A DNA stretch of 46,678 bases, taken from NCBI GenBank assembly GCA_938048455.1, contig CALIUY010000044.1:1-46678 (forward strand), given 5' to 3'. Positions 7,816 through 15,939 of the stretch are shown here, in pieces. The translations under genes and the position numbers were made by a program. The stretch comes from an uncultured Desulfobacterales bacterium. Its GTDB lineage: Bacteria; Desulfobacterota; Desulfobacteria; Desulfobacterales; SpSt-501. Position 1 is the stretch's first letter. Each line of letters opens with the position of its first letter. The notes under the pieces were generated by a model. The model saw only the letters and a list, made by a program, of their open reading frames with translations. It did no database searches and had not been told where the DNA came from.

Positions 7816-8820
7816 TCAAGGCGTGAGAGCGCTTGCCTCCGCCGAACCTCCGCATGGCGAGCCGGAGGTTCGACTTTTCGCGGCTTTCTCCACCAGGAGC
7901 CGGGCCTCGGGGGTGGAGAGCCGCCGCAGAAGGGGGAAAAGCCGGCGGCAATCCTCGAGCGAAAGCCGCTCGACAAGCCGCGTGCAGAAGGCCTCATCGC
8001 GCAGGTGAGGCAATCCTGCCGGGTCCGCGGGCGACTCCTCCTTGAGCAGGATCTTGGCGTGGATTATGGCCCGTGCCGCAAGGAGCGGCTCGAGCCCGGA
8101 GTGGCGCGAATCGGGGCGGAAAAGGTAGCGAAGCGTGAGGCGGTCGCCGGGAGAGTAGGTGAACCCGCGCTCTCCGGCCGCGGACAGCGCCCGGAGCGGA
8201 AGCCGGACCGTGCGCACTTCGCAGCCGAAAGGCAGGTGGCGGCGGACAACGGCGGGGAGCCGGGCATGGATCCATCCGGCCTCCACGTACGCGCAGGGGT
8301 GCCGCACGAGCAGAGGGGCGAGCGCCTGGGCGCGGAGCGTGTCGCGCAACCGGAAACGGGCGGCATCCGCGCGGGCAAAGCGCATCGCGGCAAGGACGGC
8401 TTCCTCGAAGGTGCCTGCCGCCGCGGCGTGGTAGTAGGCGAGGAGCGTCGCCGTCGCCGCCCGCTCGGCCTGATAGACGAGATGCTCGATGCTATCGGGT
8501 GCGATTTCCGCAGGGCGGTGCCCTGCGGCGAAGAACTCGTGAAGGCCCAGAAGCACTTCCAAGAAGGGCTCGACCTGATAGATCGCCGTGCCCTCCGCAT
8601 GCAGCTTTTGCAGGAGAAGGCACATGTCGCGGCTGAACGCGGGGTACTCGCTGTCGATCGTCAAAAGGTACTCGGCGAGCGGAACCTCGCCTTGAAGCAT
8701 CCCGCGAAAGCCGGGGTCGGGAGGCTCCTCCAGGAAAACCGCCTCGTGACCCGCAATGGCTGCGGCGGTCCAGGGGACCATCTCCGGGCGGTGAAGCGAC
8801 AGGCCGATCGTTACCCGCAT
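7816..8820 (-). CDS. Hypothetical protein, 334 aa
   Basis: Starts at the ATG at 8820. I do not recognise the family. It looks cytosolic: no signal peptide, no transmembrane segment, Ala/Leu/Arg-rich and mostly helical. The N-terminus VTIGLSLHRPEMVPWTA and the segment VFLEEPPDPGFRGML suggest an alpha/beta opening, followed by a long helical region (EHLVYQAERAATATLLAYY). A basic Ser/Gly-rich tail closes the protein. It lies 74 nt upstream of the NosL-like start on the same strand and 21 nt downstream of the PEBP gene, so it may link these transcriptionally. Confidence 0.65.
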   Translation of the reverse strand: MRVTIGLSLHRPEMVPWTAAAIAGHEAVFLEEPPDPGFRGMLQGEVPLAEYLLTIDSEYPAFSRDMCLLLQKLHAEGTAIYQVEPFLEVLLGLHEFFAAGHRPAEIAPDSIEHLVYQAERAATATLLAYYHAAAAGTFEEAVLAAMRFARADAARFRLRDTLRAQALAPLLVRHPCAYVEAGWIHARLPAVVRRHLPFGCEVRTVRLPLRALSAAGERGFTYSPGDRLTLRYLFRPDSRHSGLEPLLAARAIIHAKILLKEESPADPAGLPHLRDEAFCTRLVERLSLEDCRRLFPLLRRLSTPEARLLVEKAAKSRTSGSPCGGSAEASALTP

Positions 8821-8840
8821 GCGGCCACATCCGTTTCCCT

Positions 8841-9299
8841 TCAGCGTCGGTATCTCCCCATCAGGATCGCCTGTTCCAGAATATGGCCTTTCATGGCCGT
8901 TTCGAGATCACGTTTTTTGATCCCCGGTTCGAGTGCGAGCAGGCAATCCAGGGCATAAAGCTTGAAGAAATAGCGGTGGGTGCCTGCCGGCGGGCAGGGG
9001 CCGCCGTAGCCGAGGCGGCGGAAGTCGTTGATGCCGTGAATGCCGCCTTCCTTCAACTTCGGATCCGGGGGCACGGCTTCGACAAGCCGAGTCAGCTCGG
9101 GCGGGAGGTTGAAGAGAACCCAGTGGACCCAGGTTCCGGCCGGGGCGTCGGGATCGTCGCAGATCAGGGCGAACGAACGGGTCCCGACCGGGGCTCCGCT
9201 CCAGCGAAGCTCGGGGGAGACGTCCTCGCCGTCGCAGGTGTGTTTGCGGGGGATCATCGCTCCTTCAAGAAAGCTGGGGGATTCGACCTTGAGCGTCAT
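8841..9299 (-). CDS. YbhB/YbcL-family Raf-kinase-inhibitor-like (PEBP) protein
   Basis: 152 residues from the ATG at 9299, which is preceded by an AAGGAG-type ribosome site. Conserved PEBP features: IPRKHTCDGEDVSPELRW at the N-terminus, the anion-pocket motif DDPDAPAGTWVHWVLFNLP, and GTHRYFFKLYALD. Bacterial YbhB/YbcL proteins are cytosolic or periplasmic; their ligand is unclear. No signal peptide is visible, so it is probably cytosolic. It lies 56 nt downstream of the hybrid kinase stop and could be cotranscribed with it. Confidence 0.92.
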   Translation of the reverse strand: MTLKVESPSFLEGAMIPRKHTCDGEDVSPELRWSGAPVGTRSFALICDDPDAPAGTWVHWVLFNLPPELTRLVEAVPPDPKLKEGGIHGINDFRRLGYGGPCPPAGTHRYFFKLYALDCLLALEPGIKKRDLETAMKGHILEQAILMGRYRR

Positions 9300-9355
9300 C
9301 TCCCTTTCTCCTTTCTTCTCTTCGGGCGGGACGGAAAAAGATTTGAAAACCACGT

Positions 9356-12214
9356 TCAGCCGCTCAGGGCGCGCCGGACGGCGACGTCGATCTCGTGGAC
9401 CAGGATCGGCTTCATCACCAGCGCTCGGATTCCTTTCTCGCGAGCGCGCCGCTCGTCGATGCGCTGGCTGTAGCCGGTGCAGAGGATGATCGGAAGGTCG
9501 GGGCGGATTTTCATCAGTTCCCGCGCGAGAACATCCCCCGTCATTCCGGGCATCGTCAGATCGGAGACCACAAGGTCGAAATCCAGAGGGCGTTTCTTGA
9601 ACAGCTCGAAGGCCTCAAGCGGGCTGGTGCGGGTGACGACCTCGTAGCCGAGCTTTTCGAGGATCTTGCCGCCGAGCTCGGCGAGCATCGCCTCGTCGTC
9701 CACGAAAAGGATCCGTCCCTTTCCGCCCAAGAGCGGAGCGGCCGGCTCCTCGTCCTGCGGCCGGGTGAAATCGATCTGCGGCAGCAGGATCTCGAATTCC
9801 GTCCCTTTGCCCGGCTCGCTTGCCACGCGCACGGCGCCGTTGGCTTTCTTCACGATCCCGTGAACGACGGCAAGACCCAGCCCGGTGCCCACGCCTTTTT
9901 CCTTGGTCGTGAAGTAAGGATCGAAGATCCGGTCCAGGATCGCCGCCGGGATCCCGTGTCCGTTGTCGCGTACGATGAGGCGCACGTAGCGGCCGGGATC
10001 GAGCTCCGGATATGCCTGGCGGCCGGATGGCTCGATCTCGCAGGGCTCGATTTCGATTTCGATCCGCCCCGCATTTTCGCCGATCGCGTGCACGGCGTTG
10101 GTGCAGAGGTTCATCAGGATCTGGTGGAGCTCAACGGAACTGGCGAGGACGGTGGCGGCGGTTTTTTCGCCCTTCAGCCGGATCTCGATCGTCGCCGGAA
10201 CACTGGCGCGCAGGAATTTTACGACCTCGCGGGTCACGAGGGCCACGCTTACCGGGACGCGTTCCTCATCCCCCTGACGGCTGAAGGAGAGAATTTGGCG
10301 CACGAGGTCTTTGGCGCGCCGGGCCGCCTTGAGCGACTCTCTCAGGTACTCGTCCGTTTTTCCTTCGCTCAGCAGGGCGAGTTCGGTAAAACCGATGATC
10401 GCCGAGAGGATGTTGTTGAAGTCGTGAGCGATCCCGCCCGCCAGGGCGCCGATCGCCTCCATCTTCTGGGCCTGGAGCAGTTGGGATTCGAGCCGGCGCT
10501 TCTCCTCGGCTTCCCTCTTGCGCACGGTGATGTCTTGGACCAAGGAGATGAAATAGAGAGGATGTCCCCGGCCGTCCCTCTGGAGGGTCGCCCAAATGTT
10601 CACCCAAACGACGGAGCCGTCGCGGTGCATGAAGCGTCGTTCCTGTTCGCCCGAGGCGAGCCTGCCCTCGACGAGCGCACGGACGAACTCCTCGCGTTTG
10701 ACGATGTCTTCCGGGAAAACGAAGTCGACGACCTTTTTTCCGATCAGCTCCTGCGGCTCATAGCCGAGCATGGCGGCCATGGCGCGGTTGACCTCGAGGT
10801 AGGTTCCTTCGAGATCCACCAGGGTGATGCCTACGGAGGCGTTTTCGAAAGCGGTGCGGAAACGGCGTTCACTTTCGCGCAGGGCATCCTCGGCCTGCTT
10901 GCGCTGAATCATCCGCCAGAGGTCCGTCAAAACGGCCTGCAACAAGCCGATGTCTCTTTCATCGTAGGGCTCGGCTTTGTCCATGAACCAGGCGACCAAA
11001 ACCCCCTGCCCGCGCTCGAAAACGGGGATTCCCAGAAGACGTCGGGCGGGGGCGATCGCCGGGAGAAAATTCATCGCCGGATCGCCTTCGTTCCCCTGGA
11101 GTTCCACGATCAGGTTGCGCCCCTGACGCAGCGGCTCGCACCATTCGCCTTCGACCTCCAGGCGGGAGTCCAGGATCACGGAGGAGGCCGCATCGCCGGA
11201 GGGAGTCCTTTCCGCGATCGAGGCCAGGCGGACGGCTCCGGTCTCCGGGCTGAGCAGGACGATTGCCCCCGCCCGGCTGGCGCTGAGAGACAAGCATCCT
11301 TCCGCCGCCCGCCGCACGATCGCCTCCAGCGGGGAATCGAGCAGGCGATTGAGGTCCAGGCTGATTTCCCGACGTTTATCCTCGAGGCGCACCCACTTCT
11401 CGGCCTGCACCTCGTGGCTGATGTCGCGGAAGATTCCCTGGATGAAATACTCGCCGCCGTGCCGGAAAGCGATGCCGGTCGATTCCACCGGCACCGCACG
11501 GCCGGTCAGGGTGAGGAGACGGTGTTTGCGGGGGGCGAGATGTCGATGCAGATCGCCGCCGGCCGCGGCAGGGTCGGCGGCGACAAGAAAGGCGCTTTCG
11601 ACACGGATCCCCGAGAGTTCACGGTCTTCCGGGTGAACGAGATCCAGGTAGAATTTGCCAACGAGTTTGTCCGGATCTTCCGCCTCGAGCAGACGCGCCG
11701 CCGCGGGGTTGGCCAGAGTGATCTTCCCCTGTCGGTCCCGAATCAGGATGGCCAGGGATGAAATGTTGAACAGCGCCCGGTACTTTTCCTCGGCTTCGGC
11801 GAGAAGGCGCTCGGTCAGCTTGCGCTCCGTGATGTCGCGCGTGATCGAAAGAATGACGCTGTGGCCCGCGATGGATAGAAGGCGGGCGGACATGAGACCC
11901 ACGCCGACCTCACCGTTCTTTCTGCGGAACTCGGCCTCGAAATTTTCGACGAATCCGAAACGGCGAAGCTGAACGACAAGCCGTTCGCGATCCCGGGGGT
12001 CATGCCAGATCCCGATCTGGAGCGAAGTCTTTCCCACCACCTCCTCGCGGGTGAAGCCGGTCAGACGGGTGAAGCCCTCGTTGATGTCGATGTAAAGGCC
12101 GTTTTCCGGCAGGTTCAGGTTGACGGCGTCGGGGCTGGCGAGGAAGGCCGTGCGGAAGAGTTCTTCGCTACGGGAGAGGGTTTCCTGGATCCGCTTCAGG
12201 GTTGCGGCATCCAT
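9356..12214 (-). CDS. PAS/GAF hybrid sensor histidine kinase with receiver domain
   Basis: 952 residues. Order: PAS (about 12-132), PAS (140-272), GAF-like (285-435), PAS-PAC (445-568), HisKA dimerisation domain with phosphoacceptor His597 in GGIAHDFNN, HATPase_c with N-box HQILMNLCTNA, DNGHGIP and GTGLGLA, then a C-terminal receiver (833-950). The receiver has acidic pair DD at 839-840, phosphorylatable Asp885 in VSDLTMPG and Lys935. No transmembrane helix or signal peptide, so it is a soluble sensor. The HDFNN variant and trailing receiver match the large class of PAS hybrid kinases that pass phosphate to an unlinked Hpt or regulator. No output gene is adjacent; the signal is unknown. Confidence 0.93.
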   Translation of the reverse strand: MDAATLKRIQETLSRSEELFRTAFLASPDAVNLNLPENGLYIDINEGFTRLTGFTREEVVGKTSLQIGIWHDPRDRERLVVQLRRFGFVENFEAEFRRKNGEVGVGLMSARLLSIAGHSVILSITRDITERKLTERLLAEAEEKYRALFNISSLAILIRDRQGKITLANPAAARLLEAEDPDKLVGKFYLDLVHPEDRELSGIRVESAFLVAADPAAAGGDLHRHLAPRKHRLLTLTGRAVPVESTGIAFRHGGEYFIQGIFRDISHEVQAEKWVRLEDKRREISLDLNRLLDSPLEAIVRRAAEGCLSLSASRAGAIVLLSPETGAVRLASIAERTPSGDAASSVILDSRLEVEGEWCEPLRQGRNLIVELQGNEGDPAMNFLPAIAPARRLLGIPVFERGQGVLVAWFMDKAEPYDERDIGLLQAVLTDLWRMIQRKQAEDALRESERRFRTAFENASVGITLVDLEGTYLEVNRAMAAMLGYEPQELIGKKVVDFVFPEDIVKREEFVRALVEGRLASGEQERRFMHRDGSVVWVNIWATLQRDGRGHPLYFISLVQDITVRKREAEEKRRLESQLLQAQKMEAIGALAGGIAHDFNNILSAIIGFTELALLSEGKTDEYLRESLKAARRAKDLVRQILSFSRQGDEERVPVSVALVTREVVKFLRASVPATIEIRLKGEKTAATVLASSVELHQILMNLCTNAVHAIGENAGRIEIEIEPCEIEPSGRQAYPELDPGRYVRLIVRDNGHGIPAAILDRIFDPYFTTKEKGVGTGLGLAVVHGIVKKANGAVRVASEPGKGTEFEILLPQIDFTRPQDEEPAAPLLGGKGRILFVDDEAMLAELGGKILEKLGYEVVTRTSPLEAFELFKKRPLDFDLVVSDLTMPGMTGDVLARELMKIRPDLPIILCTGYSQRIDERRAREKGIRALVMKPILVHEIDVAVRRALSG

Positions 12215-12292
12215 GCTCGTCTCACGCGCCTACGAATGGAAAAAGCGGTATGGTTGAAGTATCCTACGAATCGCGCCGGAAGACAAGCCGGG

Positions 12293-13666
12293 TCATGATT
12301 TTCGCGGCGGGCCGGGCTGCGAGAGAGCGTTCTCCGGTTCCCCTTCCTGGAGAGCAACGCCCTTCCCCTCCAGCAAGCGCTCCCCCGTGCCGGTGATCCG
12401 CACCCGGAGAAACCGGTTCATCCAGGAATCCTCTCCGGAAAACCGAACGCGGAGATAATTGCCGGAAATGCCGCGCAACAAACCGCTTTGCGGGTCACGG
12501 CTCGTTTCGGTCAGGACCTCGACTTCACGGCCGAGAAAGCGCCGGTGGAAGGAAAGTCGCTTTTGTCTTCCCAGGATGCGCAGCCGTTCGCAGCGGGCAC
12601 GGATCGCCTCCGGAGCGATGCGTTCGGGGAAGCCGAAGGCCGCCGTCCCCGGCCGCGGCGAAAAGGGAAACACATGAAGGTAGCTCAGCGGAAGACCATC
12701 GATCAGACGGAAGGTATTTTCAAAGGCTGCTTCGGTTTCGCCGGGGAAGCCGACCAAGACGTCCGCACCGATGGCAACATCGGGAAGGCGGTCGTGAATG
12801 GCGCCCACGACGCGCGCGAAATCCTTCGGGCGGTAGGGACGACGCATGCGCTCGAGAACGCCGGCGTCCCCGCTCTGAAGCGGAATGTGGAAATGGGGGC
12901 AGATGCGGCCATAAGCCTCTTGCGTGAGGTCGAGAATCTCGTCGGTCAACTCGAGAGGCTCGATCGAGCTCAAACGGATCCGCAGGGGGAGGGAAAGGCC
13001 AAGGATTTTGCGCAGCAGGCCGCTAAGCGAGCGGGGCGGAGAGAGATCCAGCCCGTAGCGCCCGATGTGCACCCCGGTCAGTACCACTTCCCGAAAGCCC
13101 AGCCCGGAGAGAAGGCGGATCCCTTCGAGAACCTCTTCGGCGCGGCGGCTGCGCGACGGTCCCCGGGCGTAGGGGACGATGCAGTAGCTGCAGAAGGCGT
13201 CACAGCCGTCCTGAATCTTGAAATGGGCGCGCGTTCTGCCCGCAAAAGGATCCCGCGCCTTCGAGGGAGCAGGAAAGGAGATTTCGCCATCGCCGCGGAA
13301 ATGAAAAGGACCCTGATGAGTGGGGGCTCCGAGTTGAGCGACGATCTCGGCAAGATGAACCTTGGCGGTGCGGTCGGCCACGGCGCCGACCCCGGGAATC
13401 GCCAGCACCGCCTGGGCATCGGTTTCGGCATGGCATCCGGTCACGACGACGAAGGCGCCGGGGTTCTCGCGAACGGCGCGGCGGATCGCTTGCCGCGACT
13501 GCATGGCGGCTTTCTCGGTGACCGTGCAGGTATTGACCACGACGAGATCGGCCGCTTCCCCCGGCTCGCAGGACCGCCAGGTATGCTCCGTCAGCCGGCC
13601 GGCCAGCTCGTCGGATTCGCACTGATTGAGCTTGCAGCCGAGGGTGACGAACTTGAAACATCGCAT
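12293..13666 (-). CDS. mtaB: tRNA t6A37 C2-methylthiotransferase MtaB
   Basis: 457 residues from the ATG at 13666. The N-terminal UPF0004 domain begins MRCFKFVTLGCKLNQCESDEL and holds three Cys for an auxiliary 4Fe-4S cluster (CKLNQC, NTCTV, GCHAE). The radical SAM core carries CDAFCSYC (CxxxCxxC), and a C-terminal TRAM-like domain follows. This enzyme methylthiolates N6-threonylcarbamoyladenosine at position 37 of ANN-decoding tRNAs. GCKLNQ and the length fit MtaB (YqeV) rather than MiaB or RimO. It starts 7 nt after the mnmA stop, making a two-gene tRNA-modification unit. Confidence 0.93.
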   Translation of the reverse strand: MRCFKFVTLGCKLNQCESDELAGRLTEHTWRSCEPGEAADLVVVNTCTVTEKAAMQSRQAIRRAVRENPGAFVVVTGCHAETDAQAVLAIPGVGAVADRTAKVHLAEIVAQLGAPTHQGPFHFRGDGEISFPAPSKARDPFAGRTRAHFKIQDGCDAFCSYCIVPYARGPSRSRRAEEVLEGIRLLSGLGFREVVLTGVHIGRYGLDLSPPRSLSGLLRKILGLSLPLRIRLSSIEPLELTDEILDLTQEAYGRICPHFHIPLQSGDAGVLERMRRPYRPKDFARVVGAIHDRLPDVAIGADVLVGFPGETEAAFENTFRLIDGLPLSYLHVFPFSPRPGTAAFGFPERIAPEAIRARCERLRILGRQKRLSFHRRFLGREVEVLTETSRDPQSGLLRGISGNYLRVRFSGEDSWMNRFLRVRITGTGERLLEGKGVALQEGEPENALSQPGPPRKS

Positions 13667-13673
13667 GGGGTCC

Positions 13674-14765
13674 TCAGGAATTTTCGGAAAGCGACGGTAC
13701 CGCGGTCGTCGGATAGGTCGATTCGATAAAGCCCCCCCCCAGAACCTCATCCCTGTCGTAGAAAACGGCCGCCTGGCCCGGGGCGACGGCGGCCTGGGGC
13801 GTATCAAAGAAAAGGTCCAGAATCGAGGAATCGGGGCGGCAAGGAACGAGGCGTGCAGGAGTCTCCGGGCTGCGGTAACGCAGACGGATTCGGGCGGGGC
13901 GCGGGCCTTCCGGAGGCGGCGCGATCCAGTTCACCTGCACCACACGGCAGCCTGCGGCGTAGAGATCCTCGCGGTGTCCGACGACCAGACGCCGGGTGTT
14001 GGGTTCCTTGCCCACGACGTAATAGGGGGCGGCGGCGGGGCATTGGATGCCGCGCCGCTGGCCGATCGTGAAGGCGGCGATCCCGGGGTGTTCACCGATG
14101 ATCCGTCCGCCGGGGGTGACGATCGGTCCCGGCTGCAGGATTCCCGGCTCGAAGCGCTCGAGAAAGGCCGTGTACTCTTCCCCGGAAATGAAGCAGACAT
14201 CCTGGCTTTCGGTTTTCTCCAGGGGAACGAGCCTCTGTTCGGCGGCAAACCGGCGGACTTCCTCCTTGGTCATTGGCGACAGCGGAAAACAGGCCCGGGC
14301 GAGCTGCTGCTGGCGGAGAGCAAAGAGGAAATAGGACTGGTCTTTGGCGGCGTCTTTGCCCTTGAAAAGGCGGAACCGGCCGGAAGGGTCGCGACGCACG
14401 GCGGCGTAATGCCCGGTCGCCAGCCGCTCGGCCCCGTGGCGACGGGCGCGATCCAGAAGCACGCCGAACTTGATCTGCGGGTTGCAGACGACACAGGGGT
14501 TGGGGGTTAGACCCGCACGGTAGCCGGAGATGAAGTAGTCGACCACGATTTGTTTGAATTCGCTACTGACATCTTCAAAGTACACCGGAATCGCAAGCCG
14601 GCCGGAGAGCGCCTCGGCCTTGGCACGGCTTTGGGAGGCGGGATAGGGCTCAAAGCCCGTCCGGAAGTGAAGGCCGATGAGGTCCTCCTCGCGTTGCCGG
14701 AGAAGAACGGCCGCGGTCAGCGAATCGATCCCACCGCTTAGGGCGACGGCGATTTTTGATTTCAA
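13674..14765 (-). CDS. mnmA: tRNA-uridine 2-sulfurtransferase MnmA
   Basis: The product adds sulfur to U34 of tRNA Glu, Gln and Lys using ATP. The PP-loop VALSGGIDS opens the protein, the Cys-containing loop TPNPCVVCN and the second catalytic Cys in ESQDVCFI are present, and FTIGQRRG and the C-terminal beta-barrel are intact. I favour the TTG at 14765 because GGAGAA lies about 9 nt upstream and the protein then begins, as in most homologues, a few residues before the PP-loop. A GTG at 14813 in the same frame is the alternative and would give 379 residues. It is first in an operon with mtaB. Confidence 0.92.
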   Translation of the reverse strand: MKSKIAVALSGGIDSLTAAVLLRQREEDLIGLHFRTGFEPYPASQSRAKAEALSGRLAIPVYFEDVSSEFKQIVVDYFISGYRAGLTPNPCVVCNPQIKFGVLLDRARRHGAERLATGHYAAVRRDPSGRFRLFKGKDAAKDQSYFLFALRQQQLARACFPLSPMTKEEVRRFAAEQRLVPLEKTESQDVCFISGEEYTAFLERFEPGILQPGPIVTPGGRIIGEHPGIAAFTIGQRRGIQCPAAAPYYVVGKEPNTRRLVVGHREDLYAAGCRVVQVNWIAPPPEGPRPARIRLRYRSPETPARLVPCRPDSSILDLFFDTPQAAVAPGQAAVFYDRDEVLGGGFIESTYPTTAVPSLSENS

Positions 14766-14829
14766 AGCGATCTTCTCCGCTCCGATCGGGCGACTGCGAG
14801 GGAGGCTTCCCACGCCCTCAGGCCGCAGG

Positions 14830-14859
14830 AAGGTAGCGACCCAGGGCCGGCGCTGTCAA
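14830..14859 (-). promoter_or_regulatory. Candidate sigma-70 promoter for mnmA-mtaB
   Basis: On the minus strand a perfect TTGACA (14854-14859) is followed after 18 nt by TACCTT (14830-14835), which matches the -10 consensus at 3 of 6 positions. It points at mnmA and would start transcription near 14823, upstream of both candidate start codons. The strong -35 and position support it; the -10 is poor. Confidence 0.45.
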
Positions 14860-14975
14860 CGGATGCGACCGAAGCTGCAGGAAAAATTCCGCACGCTCGT
14901 TTTTCGCAGGGTTTTCGTATTCATTTAAGAATCTAATTTTTTTCAGAAAAAGCATCTTTTCCGCAGCCTCTGTTT

Positions 14976-15004
14976 TTGACACCCGGGATGGCCTCCGGTA
15001 AAAT
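14976..15004 (+). promoter_or_regulatory. Near-consensus sigma-70 promoter for the RHH gene
   Basis: TTGACA (14976-14981), a 17-nt spacer and TAAAAT (14999-15004) match the sigma-70 consensus at 11 of 12 positions with optimal spacing. Transcription would start near 15011, about 26 nt before the RHH start codon. Confidence 0.85.
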
Positions 15005-15036
15005 GCGTTAAAAGAGAGACTTCCGCACGAGGAGAG

Positions 15037-15216
15037 ATGAAAGAGCCCATGAGCGTGGAAGCGGCCGGCAAACGCAGGATGTACAACACGACGCTGGATG
15101 CCGAGCTGATCCGCAAGATCAAAATCCTTGCCGCCCAGCTCGAAAAGCGTCAGAACGATCTTCTCGAGGAGGCGATCCGGGATCTCCTCCAAAAATACGG
15201 CCTTTCGACCGGCTGA
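15037..15216 (+). CDS. Ribbon-helix-helix DNA-binding protein, 59 aa
   Basis: A short basic protein whose body RMYNTTLDAELIRKIKILA then helix AQLEKRQNDLLEEAIRDLL matches the beta-helix-helix layout of MetJ/Arc (RHH/CopG-like) repressors. The strand would insert in the DNA major groove. The start may be the ATG at 15037, very close to AGGAG, or the in-frame ATG at 15049 with GAGAG/AAAGAG upstream. No toxin-like gene follows; the next gene, 40 nt downstream, is a double PilZ protein. It could be an autoregulator or regulate the PilZ gene. No obvious operator repeat was found. Confidence 0.8.
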   Translation: MKEPMSVEAAGKRRMYNTTLDAELIRKIKILAAQLEKRQNDLLEEAIRDLLQKYGLSTG

Positions 15217-15256
15217 TGGGGTTTGCACCTCACGCTCGCGGTGCCCCAAAAAGGTC

Positions 15257-15856
15257 ATGGAAGAGGAAAACGCCGAAAAACGCTCACGCACACGTTTTGA
15301 ACACCGGGGCCCGGTGCGGTTGGAGGGATTCGCCTTCGAATCCTCGCCCGAGGCCCGCATGGGGAACTTTAGCGAAAAGGGGATCTATTTCGAGTCCGAT
15401 TTCTACCTCGTTCCGGGAAGCCGGGTGCTGATCGGAATTCCGGCTTCTCCGCTGGCGGAGGGGGAGCAGGTCTACGAGTGCTACCGCGCGGTCATCCGCT
15501 GGCGACGTTTTCTCGAGGATTCGGTCTTTGATTACGGCTACGGGGTCGAACTCGAGGAGAAGATCGCCCGAAACGGGGCGGAGGCTCCATCGCGCCGGAG
15601 GGAGAGCCGCGCTCATCCCCGCAAGGATTGCTCGATTCCCACCCTCATCCGAAGCAGCCGGGGCAACCTACGCGGAACGATCGCCAACGCTTCTGCCGGC
15701 GGTGTGCTCATCCGTTGCGCCGAGCCTCTGGAGAAGGGCCAACGCGTTCTGCTGAACATTCCGCTGCGCCAGAAAAAGAAGATCGTCTCCCGTTCCGGTA
15801 CGGTCGTCTGGGCGGAACGGGACCGCGTCGGCATCCGCTTCGACCGCCGAGCCTGA
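15257..15856 (+). CDS. Tandem PilZ-domain (c-di-GMP-binding) protein
   Basis: 199 residues from the ATG at 15257. Two PilZ domains are visible. The first has RFEHR (13-17) and NFSEKG (37-42); the second has RAHPR (118-122) and NASAGG (144-149). Each pair matches the c-di-GMP-binding RxxxR and D/N-x-S-x-x-G motifs. There is no catalytic, membrane or other output domain, so it probably acts as an adaptor that changes partner binding when c-di-GMP is present. It follows the RHH gene by 40 nt and may share its strong promoter. Downstream it converges on the sigma-54 activator with 83 nt between stops. Confidence 0.88.
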   Translation: MEEENAEKRSRTRFEHRGPVRLEGFAFESSPEARMGNFSEKGIYFESDFYLVPGSRVLIGIPASPLAEGEQVYECYRAVIRWRRFLEDSVFDYGYGVELEEKIARNGAEAPSRRRESRAHPRKDCSIPTLIRSSRGNLRGTIANASAGGVLIRCAEPLEKGQRVLLNIPLRQKKKIVSRSGTVVWAERDRVGIRFDRRA

Positions 15857-15939
15857 AATCACCTCCACCCGCCCGATCGGCTGTCCGAAAATCCGCCGCT
15901 TTGAGGTTTCCTCGACTTTCGGCTTTTGCGACGCAAGAT

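Noticed and set aside
9395-11761. 788-aa open frame on the plus strand
   Set aside because: Complement of the hybrid histidine kinase, whose domains and catalytic residues are all intact on the minus strand.
14818-15360. 180-aa minus-strand frame opposite the RHH gene
   Set aside because: It covers the consensus plus-strand promoter and the RHH gene; no motif, and the RHH frame has a clear fold.
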